The position numbers and the translations under genes are program-made. The notes beneath the pieces were generated by a model. That model was given only the letters and a program-made list of their open reading frames with translations, was not told where the DNA came from and did no database searches. From Apostichopus japonicus (taxonomy: Eukaryota; Echinodermata; Holothuroidea; Aspidochirotida; Stichopodidae), in the NCBI RefSeq assembly GCF_037975245.1, contig NC_092561.1, forward strand, positions 18,771,008 through 18,835,007: a stretch of 64,000 bases of DNA. Direction: 5' to 3'. Below are positions 16,651 through 27,455 of the stretch, piece by piece; positions within the stretch are counted from its first letter, which is position 1, and each line of letters begins with the position of its first letter.

Positions 16651-19258
16651 CTAAACTATTGCCAAATTACTTGTTATGACCATAGCCTAGGCCTCCTTGA
16701 TGCAGCAAATGACGACTTTTTTATTGGTTACTACTATTATTTTGCACAAAACTTAAAGCCAGTTGGTTCTAGAACAAGCAATACTGTATCTGCAAGTTTT
16801 CTTTTGTGTTAAAACCGGCTTTGTGTTAGTATTTTACGTAACAGTTGGATGATACAATACACGAGCTAGCCTGTTATACAGCGTCTATTAGTTAGGTCTA
16901 GACCGCATGTTACAACTACTAGTACTATAGGGTTGCACTTGCACTGTACAAAATGTTACATTTTCCTTGCAATGTAAGTAAAACAATTCTAGAAGCTTCG
17001 CTACGAAGTTAGGTAGCAGGATCATCGACATTCGAGATAATTTAAATCATATGATGGTCTTAATAACAATGGTTTTGTTTATGCTCAACCGACCAGTTTC
17101 GGTTCAGGGTAGTCAACCGTTCTGCTCGGGGACTTAACAATTCTTCTGCAAGGTGCTCAAATGATAGGGAAAAACACCGATATCTGCATCACCCTCAAAA
17201 ACTATTTCCTCCTCTTCTTCCTCAAGAAAATAATTTTCGTCAAAGCTTACGAATGTCCTGAGAGGTGAAGTCCCATTTCCTCGGAAGATTCGGAAGAAGA
17301 CATTTTCAATTGATGAGAAGAGTGTTGTGGTAACATGTAGTAAACTGTAAAACGCCGTATCGGTTAAAACGGGGAGTCGGCTTTGGCTGAAATGGTTCCT
17401 TTGATGACGTCAGATGAACTACGGTTGGCAGCTTTGGGGTTTTTTAATAAGTGACAGCTCAAGAGGTCTCTTGGAAACACTTTGACAGCAACTTTATGGC
17501 GTTTGAAGCCGCATTTTTGGAAAGTGGTGCATGGGTGGTGTTCTAGTATTTTAAATAAACCATTCCAAGACATGAAAACCCAGCACCTCATGACCTCTTT
17601 AAGAGCATTTTTAAATCAAGAGTATGAATCCTGAAGCAGATTTTATTCACATGGATGCCAGGTTTGTTTCGTTGAAGACCTATAGAGCCCCTTCACAGAA
17701 CTAAACTGAACTGAATTTGACCAAACTAGTTTAATTGTAGCTTTACTTTGAAGTTATCATGTTTAAAAGGTTTTCAGACTTTGATGCATGTTTTTCACCT
17801 CTTCCAATTATAATAGGATTTTTGCACTAACCAATTAAGCAAGATGTACATACTACGTATGAATTTCAAGAAATGTATACCCTTGTGTTATCGTGTTCGC
17901 AAAGTTTTCATACATTAAAATATGTGACCCCAAATAACCATTGAACTTCGCAGAAAACTCACGGTTTCTTGTATTAAATAAGACAAATCCACATATCAAG
18001 TATGAAGTTAAACCACCATTAACTTTTTGAGTTATCGTGTTTACAAGTATCACATATGCAAACATGCGCCCACACATACACCATCACCATCGCATAGATT
18101 CATTTTGCCTCTCACAAGGAATATAAAATGAATACAAACCAAGTAGAACTCATATCAAAAAGCCTCTGTTGTGTACTGAAAGAGATCTTTGAGGTGTTGA
18201 CTAAAGTACAAGGTGAAAGAATCATAACAACTCGTTATCAGAAGAAAATGAATTATAATATGCTAGAGTGCATATTGAACTTAACATGTTGAAGGAGACG
18301 ATGGAATCACGATCATACATTTCCTTATACTTATTGAAGAAATTGAAATAACTACAAAACCTGTTTGTGTTGTACCGGGCTGCATAGTTTTTCGGGTAGA
18401 GGAATAACCAGACGTTGAAGCACCTAAGTCCGATACTCGCTATATTGCAACAAAAAGACAATAAAATATTCAACAATCAACGAACAGTAAATGTTTGAAT
18501 ATAAATTTCATTTAAATTTCAAAAGAGCTGTCGGTAGAGCTATTTTCTTTATAGTTTTCTCTTTTGATCGATATCCTACCTAACATTTATATCCAGGTTT
18601 AACATACATCTTCCTACCACAGTAAACGTGTATCCTTTCACCTAGATCTTGAAATTAATTAAATAAAAAGGTAAATGTCAGCTGACGTTTTGAGGGATAA
18701 AAAAGTATTTGATAAATAACCGAAACCATAAGTTTACCAAGTTTAACCAGGTTTATAAAACGCCGAGAGAGGATGAACTGAATCAAAAAAAAGTTATTCT
18801 AAGGCGGCACAATCAACGGAAAATATAAATCGAATTTGTGTTTACCAAAGCAGAGGTGGCTTTGTTTTCTGGTCTGTTGTACTTTGATTGATAGATGACC
18901 TTTTCCACTGGTTTTTGGCTACGGGCATCCTTGGTGTGAGGATTAGTTGACCGAGGCTAGCGAGACATGAAGACATAAACTAAGATTAGTAGTTGCATTT
19001 GTTCATTAAAGTTTGAAATTATATTGCACGCAAATGTATTTATCTGTCGGCCAACAAACTGTAGAGATAAGGGCGGTATTCATAATGAGTCATATGATTG
19101 CCAAAAGAATATGTAAATGAATGCCACAAAGAAACACATCTGATCAAGTTATGCAGAATGCAAATCACCTTGGCAAAACACTTTGATGTGACGGACATGA
19201 GGCCTTCTGGAAATAAGTTTGTAATTAAAAAACTACCAATCCGAAAATTAAAATATAT
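16651..19258. other. No gene recognised
   Basis: AT-rich DNA without convincing coding signal on either strand. On the minus strand near 17330-17130 there is a short acidic Ser/Glu-rich frame starting MSSSESSEE, broken after 18 residues. The stretch 18900-19258 lies just downstream of the stop of the left TRIM copy and may hold its 3' UTR; I see no clear polyadenylation signal. Confidence 0.4.
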
Positions 19259-20623
19259 TTAAAAGAAATGATGTAGCATATTTACTAGTGTATAACAAAA
19301 CATGTTGTTGATTTTTCTTGTTGCAGCTACCAGACTCTCTTTTCCTTCAGATAGCTCCATTATAGTTACACACTCTGACCGTTTGTCCAGACGTCCTGTT
19401 GTGATTACAGTTCGGCCATCTCGACTATATTTTGCAAACTGGCAATCAACTTCTCCTTGTTTCTTGGACCACAACATGAAAATACACCCTTCTTTGTCTG
19501 TGCAGGCACTTAATGGACAATACTCATCTCTTCCGATAGCCTTCATTTCATGTGCGAGAACTGATAGACCGCCTTGCCTCGTAACTATGTAGGCTCTTTT
19601 TGCACTTTCATCACAGACCAGGAGATCGCGTTCAAGAATTAGAATATCTGCTATGGAAGTAACGATCTTTGACAAATCTAGAGTTTGCACGTGGCAAAGA
19701 TGTTCGTTAAAGACATATATATTCAAGTTGCTTGCACCCACATATATTTCCTGAGTGACTCGATCTGTGGCTACACACAATAGACGCCATGTGTCTCCCC
19801 ACGATGGGATGATTTTCGAAATGTCCTTCTGCAACAATCTTGACAAATCCTGAGTATTACAAATATTTATCAAATTAAACTTTGAAACAATAACGACCTT
19901 TGAATCTGAAAGAGAGGCAATGAAACATATTGGAACAGCTTTTCCTGCCTCAATTGTTGTGAATTTTCTTTGCTCTCCTTCGAAATCTATAATAGCAAGA
20001 AATGAGTTATATCGTGATTCATAACCCGTGATCGCTATGCAGTTTTTCCCGCAACTAGTTATACTTTGAATCTTTTGCTTGGTACCTTTCATTTTATCAA
20101 TTTTGATGACTCTAACAGATTTGGTGCTCAATATCGAGGCTAGTTCAAAGGATTCCTTTTCAAAATCATCAGCCAATCTCTTGCAGGCGATGTGTAACTC
20201 AGGCAGGCATTGTGTGGTAATCCTATCATCGTCAGCGTGATGAATGCTTTCCCTTGTTGCGTTATTATTAAACATTCTGCCTGCTAATTGATTAACAACT
20301 TTCGATATTTTCAAAACTTTGGCTACTTTCTCTTCCTGTTTCTGTTTTGCTCTTTGATTTTGTTTCTCCATCTTCTTCTCTATTTGTTTTTGCTCGCTTG
20401 ATAATTTTTGTAGGGCAATGATGTGATTTTTGTCCAACGTTTCTCTCTCTTCTTTGTCGTCCTTGTGAATCTCATCTAGTTTGTTGTCATATTTCTCATT
20501 GATTTGTCGAATTTCTCTCTTTCTGTCTTCTGCAATCGACGCCTCTTTCTTTTGCAAAATTTGATCCAACTTATCTTTACTTTTCTTTAGGCAGTCTTTC
20601 TCTTTTCTAGTCTTATCCTTCAT
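19259..20623 (-). CDS. TRIM coiled coil and propeller-like C-terminus (left copy)
   Basis: This 454-residue frame has a strongly charged coiled coil over about residues 1-110 (Lys/Glu-rich heptads such as KKEASIAEDRKREIRQINEKY). From about 160 to the end it has repeated beta-strand blocks with the character of a degenerate NHL/WD-type propeller (KNCIAITGYESR, SKVVIVSKFNLI, IYVGASNLNIYVF, LLVCDESAKRAYIV). Propellers of this kind bind substrates in echinoderm and vertebrate TRIMs. The frame starts one base out of register with the RING frame, overlapping its stop as ATGA; the two belong to one protein. The starting Met is thus probably internal. Confidence 0.7.
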   Translation of the reverse strand: MKDKTRKEKDCLKKSKDKLDQILQKKEASIAEDRKREIRQINEKYDNKLDEIHKDDKEERETLDKNHIIALQKLSSEQKQIEKKMEKQNQRAKQKQEEKVAKVLKISKVVNQLAGRMFNNNATRESIHHADDDRITTQCLPELHIACKRLADDFEKESFELASILSTKSVRVIKIDKMKGTKQKIQSITSCGKNCIAITGYESRYNSFLAIIDFEGEQRKFTTIEAGKAVPICFIASLSDSKVVIVSKFNLINICNTQDLSRLLQKDISKIIPSWGDTWRLLCVATDRVTQEIYVGASNLNIYVFNEHLCHVQTLDLSKIVTSIADILILERDLLVCDESAKRAYIVTRQGGLSVLAHEMKAIGRDEYCPLSACTDKEGCIFMLWSKKQGEVDCQFAKYSRDGRTVITTGRLDKRSECVTIMELSEGKESLVAATRKINNMFCYTLVNMLHHFF

Positions 20624-23600
20624 TGCAAGAATTCTTTCATGTTGGTCTTTCGTTTTCTGGGCACTGGATTATACATTGTCTCTATACTGGCATTTGTTTC
20701 TTCAATTCGTTTATTCAATTCTCTGTACTTTTCATTGCATATCTGTAGAACTTCTTTCACTTCAATTAACTTTACCTTTTCGTTTGCAGCAAGAGACTTC
20801 ATGTCACAAGTTTTATGTTCTGCATGACCTAGAGCAGCGCATTTAAAACACACTGGAAGGTTATTGCAAGTCGAGCAGCAAAGATCGACTGTTAACTCAA
20901 CGTGTACGTGACACTTCTGAGGTTCCTTTAGAAATAAATATCTTTGCAAATCGAAACCGTCTGATGCGCAATACTTGGCGGATATCACTTTTTCTTTATG
21001 ATCACGAATGCTCTTGTTTGTAAGATGAAGTTGATAACATATGTCACATAGAAAGTTTTTACATTTAAAACAGTAACCAGCCACATGTATAGATTCTTTG
21101 GAACAGCCATAACAGTAAATTATAGCTTTTCCGTTGAACGAAGACTTAATTTTTTGAAATTCGACTATGTTTTCCATGTGATAGTCTGTTTTGAAGCCAT
21201 CCAATCCTTTATCTGGTAAGCTACACGTGTGTGAGCATGTAGGACATTCCAAATGCTTTCCATGGGGCACTTCTACTACTTTTGTCAAGCATCCCTTACA
21301 AAATCGATGAAAACACGGTAAACGCTTCGGTTCTGTAAAGTAATCTTTACAGATAGAACAACGGACTTCAACATTCTGTGAATTCGACGAAAGATCTATA
21401 GTTGTCCTGTAGATGGAAACCAAAGAAGAATACGAAACAGTCAACGATCTTCTTACATGTGAAGTTTGTCAATGGCATGCAAATAGTTTCAGACCTCAAG
21501 TAAGGAATTTGTTTAACAGGATAAGGGCCAAATGTACATTACAATACAACTATCAAAATAATATGAAATGTTTGACATTCTTCTCAAATGCGATGGCATA
21601 AATACATGTACGCAACTTACGCGATAAGGTCACTTTCTTCTAAACAGTCTTCTAAACGACTCTCTTCACAACTGATATTGGCAACGCTGGGAGTATAACA
21701 ATTATCTGTGGAAGCAGATATCGACGTATTAATAAACTTTTAATATATATCAAATATTTACGAAATTCATTGAACATCAGTAAAAATTACATTTAAGAGT
21801 TTACGATGAATCAATTTTAAGTGTTTAGGTCACTTTTCTAATAAGCGTCATTTTTAACGATTTTGTGAATAGGATGCATTGAAGGAGACAGCCACCGTAC
21901 AAAACCCCAAATGACTTTGAAATGGCTTTAAAGTCTGAAAACAGTTTTATTCAACTTCAAAATAAGATAGTAACATAAAAAACTAATTGTTTGGTTATAG
22001 GCTACGAATTAATATCTCATAAATTTGAACATGAGTATACGGTAAACAATGTTGATGTAAAAACACTTCATGAATACTCTTAGATCTAACTTGTTCAAGG
22101 TTTCATAGATAAGCCCACTCGTGTAACGCCCGACAGCGAAACTCTTCTTGACAATCTTTTTACTAATGTGCCAAATAAAGTTTAATTGTTTGGTATTATT
22201 ACGTACGGTATTACCCTATTTTAACCTGTTTCCATAACAACCTACTTTATCAAACACTTTTTACCCCTAAAGCACATTTGTTCGCCCCATAACTGATGTG
22301 AAACGTACACTTTGTTTATCACAAAATTACCAATGAAAACTGTTATAATATTTTAAACCAGAATTAAGCTGATTCCGCATTACTTTATATTTCAAGAAAT
22401 TGTACTCATCTTACTATAATTTCCGTTGGAACGTCACAAACCCCGTAACAGCAAATCTTATTGCAACAGTAGCATTTCTAATTATTGTCTTACAAAGCAA
22501 AAATTGTACAAAAAATACGTTAAGGATCCAAATGACAGCTACCGCCGTGATTAGGTTAGATTTTGTTATAGAATAAATACTGTTATTCAGAACTGCTAAA
22601 AGAAGACATCATTTTTATTCGCTCTTAAGCGACAACAATAATAATACCAAACGTTATAGGGGTATATAAAAGTCAATTATAAAAAAAAAACATTCCACTT
22701 AGCCATTGTCTTCAGAAGATACACTATAATGGTATCGAATTTGTGCACGATATTCAAGAATGATTTTACCTTTGACTTATAGCTAGCCAATAAAAAACTC
22801 ATCCAGTGACTTACTAAGTTTAATATACTCCCAAGTGTAAAGTTTATGAGTTCCTCTTTACAAGTGGTAATGTTATAAACAAGCTCTATTAGCAGATTTG
22901 CAATCAAATAAGTGATGACCACTGACAGCCCAAAATCGTTTTCAAGTCCTAACTTTATCACATTTCCTTGTTCTATCGTGCACTGAATAAACACGGTTCA
23001 AATGAAACTTTACAATATACACCACTTACCCTGAGGGGCAACTGCCATACATCTCAAAAATTCCCTCTGAACGTCCTCCTGTATTCCACGTAGCTTCAAT
23101 TGGTTCAAGGCATTAAGAAGCACTGATATATCAGTTTCTTTTATAATACCCCTCTGGATAAGTGTGTTGACAAATTCTAGTTCTTCGCCCTGCAACCTTG
23201 CATGCAATGCCGGCGGAAAGTTAAAATAAGTTGTAAGTTTTGCAATAACTGGATTGGTCAGTTGATCAGCTACATATAGTTTAAAAAGCCCAAATCCTGA
23301 AGGAAAGCAACATGCACAAAAACTGTTAGTACTGATTGTGCATTTTTATATTCATCATATTCCACTCAATACACCAGCAGCTACAAGTAAGTTGTAATAT
23401 TTATCTGCAATTGACTACAAATTCAACTGTGATTGAAAACCAATTGAAACCAGAAAGCTAGGTAGCTTTGTGATTCCTTGTCATATAATATGCTCAAATT
23501 CCACAGAACCATATCCACATCTCACAAAATGTAGAGCAAGTTAGTTCAGTTTGTCAAAGAATTAAGTGATAACTTTTGTGATAACCAAGAAGCTTTCCAG

Positions 23601-24932
23601 TTTGCATAACTCCCTTGTGGTCATCAAAGGTTTTTAGGGGGTCAAAGATGAGCCTGATTAAACATGCACTCATTGAATTATACTGTAGCTTTTACAGGGT
23701 ATTCAGACTATAACCACAAATGACCATTAATAAACAAGATGAATGCACAAACCAAGTGTGGAGGTCATCTACAATGAAATATTTGAGTTACAGTATGCAG
23801 AAGCAAGCATCACATTCCAGAGAATAATTTGGTGTTCACATTTTGTAAAGCGGTTTTGGGAGACCTGGATGTTGTCTTTTATAAATGCTATTGTTTTCTG
23901 TGCACACAAATTATTTGTAAGTATTGGAACCAAAATTGATTCACAAAGACAATTACGCAAGTATGTAAGTCTTCACATTCATACCAGTTAGACTTCCGTC
24001 TGTTCCATCCATGTCACGTTCTGCCAAAGAACAATAAAAATATATTACATCATGTGCAAGTTGCTAAGCGTATATCTAGTTCGTTTATTGTACAAGAATA
24101 TCTATCTTATAGAAGTTTGCAACCAGTCACAACAGACTAAATATCCCAATAAGAATGTTGAAAGAAATTGTTTCCATGGGACAGTTGGAGAACAGAACAG
24201 GGTTATCGGTGTTGCTGCATACAAAACCAGAAAGAAAGTTCCATTAGTGATTCTTTGAATCAAACAAACACTTCATATTCGAACATTAAACAGTAGTACT
24301 GCAAACACTATTACCGACTTCAAATGATCAGAAATGTTCTTGCAATAATGTGAACCCACCTCTACCAAGTATGAAGTTCATTCAAGCTTCTTTTACTCAC
24401 TAATGTGGATCAACATGCATATTATGATGTTAATAAAGATTTAACTCTGGAATTTTGCATTTTCTGTGTTTTCATATTTGACGCAGGCTGACATCACAGG
24501 ACCTTTGAAATTCATAAAACAGGTGAGACCCTGCAACTTGACTTGTTGACTGTAATACTGAAATGACTTTGACCTGAATAAAGGTGCACTCATTGAATTA
24601 TACTGACGCTTCCACAGGGTATTCAGAATTTGACCTCAGATGACCATTTGGTTAATAAGATGAATTTCACAAACCAAGTGTGGAGTTCATGTACAATGAA
24701 TTATTTAAGATACAGTGTGCATAAGCAAGCATCACATACCAGGGGATAATTTGGTGTTCAAATTCTGTATAGCAGTTGTGGAAGACATGAATTTTGTCTA
24801 TTATAATGCTATCGTGTCAGTGCAAAGTTGTTAGTACTGGAACCAAAATTGATCCTTAAAGACAATTACGCAAGTATTTTGTTCTTCACATTCATACCAG
24901 TTCGACTTCTGTCTGTTCCATCCATGTTCAAT
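19259..24932 (-). CDS. DED-RING-B-box TRIM-like E3 ligase gene, left copy (frameshifted)
   Basis: Exons on the minus strand are 24897-24932 or 23985-24020 (alternative start exons), 23030-23297 (DED), 21621-21705 (linker) and 21406-19259 (RING, B-boxes, coiled coil, propeller). Splice phases agree with the right copy at every junction. The protein is predicted to be a cytosolic E3 ubiquitin ligase with a death-effector-like adaptor at its N-terminus. Two breaks are seen: an extra A early in the DED exon (about 23280) and a one-base shift at 20620-20623. It may therefore be a pseudogene, or both breaks may be assembly errors in A/T-rich runs. Confidence 0.65.
20620..21406 (-). CDS. TRIM RING and B-boxes (left copy)
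   Basis: The exon starts after the acceptor CTACAG (minus strand, next base 21406). The translation begins TTIDLSSNSQNVEVRC. RING ligands CSICKDYF, CFHRFCKGC and CPTCSHTC are all present. B-box 1 runs from CYGCSKESI through CFKCKNFLCDIC to HLTNKSIRDHK. B-box 2 runs from CHVHVELTVDLCCSTC through VCFKCAALGHAEHKTC. A helical region then leads to the stop at 20620-20622, where the frame breaks. The zinc ligands are intact, so the catalytic module looks under constraint. Upstream Met codons in the same frame lie in the intron and are not the true start. Confidence 0.8.
21621..21705 (-). CDS. Linker exon of left DED-TRIM copy
   Basis: This 85-bp exon lies between CAG and GC|GTAAGT (minus strand). 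It encodes NCYTPSVANISCEES and an acidic ESRLEDCLEES stretch. Identical phase and length to 63026-63110 in the right arm, including the split codons on both sides, support a real exon. Confidence 0.65.
22095..22222 (+). mobile_element. LINE endonuclease-end fragment in intron (left arm)
   Basis: Plus-strand text reads FIDKPTRVTPDSETLLDNL then FTNVPNK, the conserved KPTR(I/V)TxxSxTLIDNIFTN wording near the end of the APE endonuclease of CR1/Jockey-type LINEs. The same fragment lies inverted at 62462-62590. In this arm homology stops at about 22222, while the right-arm copy runs on into reverse transcriptase. Confidence 0.6.
22216..23029. other. Intron 2 of left DED-TRIM copy
   Basis: Includes an open frame at 22677-22994 (minus) that is homologous to intron DNA at 60576-60821. 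It begins immediately after the DED exon donor but has no domain. No other gene is seen. Confidence 0.5.
23030..23297 (-). CDS. Death-effector-like exon, left copy (1-bp insertion)
   Basis: The exon encodes a six-helix death-fold-like segment ending EDVQREFLRCMAVAPQ. The core FVNTLIQRGIIKETDISVLL then NALNQLKL resembles helices 3-5 of caspase-8/FADD DEDs. It is 268 bp against 267 bp in the right copy: the run after GGGCTTTTT has four A instead of three near 23280, which shifts the frame and stops it within six codons. Downstream the exon is still open in the correct frame, so the insertion is recent or an assembly error. Confidence 0.65.
23985..24020 (-). CDS. Start exon A, left copy
   Basis: A 36-bp exon between TTTGGCAG and G|GTATGA (minus strand). 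ATG is at 24012-24010 and encodes MDGTDGSLTG, spliced in phase 1 to the DED exon. A preceding AG implies an upstream noncoding exon. Confidence 0.55.
24897..24932 (-). CDS. Start exon B, left copy (tandem duplicate)
   Basis: Same structure as exon A about 0.91 kb further upstream; encodes MDGTDRSRTG. The surrounding 0.5 kb is duplicated too. It could be an alternative first coding exon. Confidence 0.45.
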
Positions 24933-25329
24933 TCTGCCAAAGAAAAAAGGATAACATCATGTACACGTTGCCAAGCGTATATTTAGTTCGTTTCATTGTA
25001 CAATTGTACACGTATTTAAAAAATGGTATGCAACCAGTGACATCAGACTATAAATCCCAATTATAATGTTGAAATTGTTTGGCAATTTGAATCTACTGTT
25101 CATACCTGCAAGCAATTATTGATTTATAAAGTTTGGTCAATCTTTTCTGGCTTATTGTACACCAATGTAATCACAAGACATATCATCATGCTAATTGAGT
25201 TGAAACCTTTCTGCAATAGATCACTATAATTTATTGGTAGAGAGACATAAACTTCTTGCACAAGTTTTAAATAGTTTATGTATTCAGAGGTTAATGATAT
25301 GGAAAATGTCATTGATTACCACATGTGAC

Positions 25330-26390
25330 GACCATCTTATACGTTATGACAATAAAGTTACATGGTGATGTACTGTAACAAATGTTGATTTAATTTTACA
25401 TGAACATACAATAGCTTAATTTTGCTTAATGATTGAACTTGCTCTGTTTTATTTCATTTCCCATAAGATCTTTTAGTGTTAGCTATCACTGACTTCAGGT
25501 GATCAGCAATGCTCTTGCACCAATATATTCATTTGAATCCACCAGTAGCAATTATGTTTTTGTAAAGGTAACGTACATATAATGTGTGTTCATTTATGAC
25601 TTCCTTTGCATCTACTCGGTTTTCAACCTTGACATGTGTCGATACCTATTAACCATGACCTCCACCCATCTTAATATGGTTTTTGCAGCCACCATGTGGC
25701 ATTTACATACTAACCACCAACTTCATTCAACCTTCGCCAGGTGGCAAGTTATCATGTGTAGTAGGTTTATAGACTGTGACCTCTCTTTATATTTAATGAA
25801 CTTTGACCTCCACCAAATGCAACACAGTCTTTGTTCTCACAATGGACCATATACATAACAATTATGGACTTGAACCAAGTTTCAAAGTAGTGAGTTATCA
25901 TGCTAACAAGGTTTTAAGGGTATGGCATTTGTTGACATCAAATGACTTATTACACCACCAATTTCAATACTTGTACTTTTCAAGTACTTGTACTCACAAA
26001 GGGGCAGGTATATACCAAGCATGAACTTCCAAATTACATTTTCCGAGTTATCATGTTTACAAGCCAAGGTGACACACTGCACGCCAGCGGTGCGTCTTAC
26101 GTTCGAAATGAGGGCTACAAGATGATATTCTTTTTCTCATTGTTCAAATCCCCGCCTGCAATAATCATTACCACAATGGGCACTGATGGTCATATCTGCC
26201 TGCTCTTCTTTTATCTCTCCTAGTAGCTCTTAACTTACCACAAACCTCGTGGTATATTTCATGAACCTCTATTTATAATGGATGAGTCCGGCCAATTACT
26301 TCTCTGCTGCCAAGTATGATACCTGTGATCACATGGCCTGCAATGTGCAGTTTCAAACCCATTATATTCAATGCATAGCACAAATAAAAC
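25330..26390. other. Left-arm DNA upstream of the TRIM gene
   Basis: Repeated phrases of the type GACCTCCACC(A/C)AATG and TTATCATG(T/C)TxACAAGG occur between 25640 and 26060, suggesting decayed short tandem repeats. The short open frames here carry no recognised domain. 26050-26340 is homologous (inverted) to 57735-58030. Confidence 0.45.
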
Positions 26391-26392
26391 AT

Positions 26393-26655
26393 GGAAGCAC
26401 AGATCCTGACGCAGCAACTAAATCATTTCGGACATATCATTCGAGCGGACGAATCCCTGGAAAAACCAATAATGATGGGAATGGGTGATGGATCACGGAA
26501 GATGGGCAGGCCACGAGCACGATGGATGGTGTCAAGCAGGCGACTGGCCTGACTCTGGATGGACTGCAAGGGGCAACCAGGAGCCGGAAGGATTGAAGGA
26601 TGAAAGTCATGGTTATCACCAGGGGTCGGACACGACTCGACGGCACAAGCTAACA
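26393..26655 (+). mobile_element. LINE 3'-end fragment
   Basis: Sequence from about 26395 to CGACTCGACGGCACAAG (26633-26649) matches, inverted, 54993-55275 inside the larger LINE. It encodes the C-terminal wording GMGDGSRK, RPRARWM and LDGLxGAT of a LINE RT tail, in shifted frames. It is a 5'-truncated insertion. Confidence 0.75.
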
Positions 26656-27455
26656 AGTTAACAAATTTTAGCATGTTTGTTTCCAGTGGGATATTTGATT
26701 TTCATATGTTCACATTTTTTATACTATGGTGTAAAATTTCTTGCTGCTTTTTTTGCTACTATATGTTTCAATACGAGAGTCTTCTGTGTTTCTTAAGAGA
26801 GTTTGGCTTTGCATATATATTTAGGGGAGATTAATACACAGGGAATTGCACATATAATGCAAGAATTGCTACATTAGTTCAAGATTAAATCTGGAGACAA
26901 CATGTATTGCTCTTGAAATTATTTTCCCTTGATTATCACAATTCTATGGTTTCACTCTCCAGATGTAGTTTTTTTGTCATTTGGTTGTGATCATTGCAAT
27001 TGAATTGGGGAATGTGTTCGGAAGTTGTGTTGCCTAGATTGACCTTGTGTACTGGCACCCATGTAACAGTGTTATAATAAACATATACGGAAATGTAATT
27101 TTGGCCACATTTTCTGGATTCTCGTAAACGAGTTAAGCAGAGTTTACACTCGGTGTGACTACTTCTGTTCGTTACAAAACGTTTTTCTTATGCCAAATGA
27201 ACTAATGTTTAATTAATAACCCTAAAATTTTATAAAAATTACGACATTCACGTCGGATACGCTTATCAATAACTTTCTTACTATTACATTTTCAAAGGAC
27301 TTACAGAAAATACTCTTATTGTGGACGTCTCTCGCAGCCACTATCCGGAGAACCTCAGGCAACGTGCGCTCTCTGTGCTTCCTCTGTCAGGTACACATAC
27401 GTACGTGTTAGCTCTTACGGTATGTATAAGAGGAAGAAATGAATGGTTGTGTTGT
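26656..27455. other. Inner left arm, empty MITE site
   Basis: No gene. Position 26984-26991 (ATCACAAC on the minus strand) corresponds to the target duplicated around the MITE at 52695-52935 and is unoccupied here. AT-rich DNA leads into the R-repeat at 27290. Confidence 0.6.

Larger units (their letters stand above)
19259..27455 (-). repeat. Left arm of a long inverted duplication
   Basis: Reading this segment on the minus strand reproduces the plus strand from about 50770 to the window end. Anchors are 27290-27440/50790-50945, 27070-27140/51100-51170, 26660-27060/52600-53290, 26050-26340/57735-58030, 25130-25330/58250-58400, 23985-24020/59536-59571, 23030-23297/60271-60537, 21621-21705/63026-63110 and 21406 leftward/63338 onward. 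Homology is shown directly only down to about 20760, where the partner leaves the window; the rest of the left TRIM exon presumably belongs too. Confidence 0.85.

Noticed and set aside
17130-17330. Acidic Ser/Glu-rich minus-strand frame recalling P2X7-tail-like proteins
   Set aside because: Broken after 18 residues, and the Cys-rich core that defines that family is not present.
19302-19592. Plus-strand frame opposite the propeller
   Set aside because: Shadow of the minus-strand TRIM gene, which has clear domain structure.
22677-22994. Hydrophobic frame conserved in both arms (also 60576-60821)
   Set aside because: It lies in the intron just after the DED donor. The two versions differ by indels out of frame, so the similarity is DNA homology of the arms, not coding constraint.
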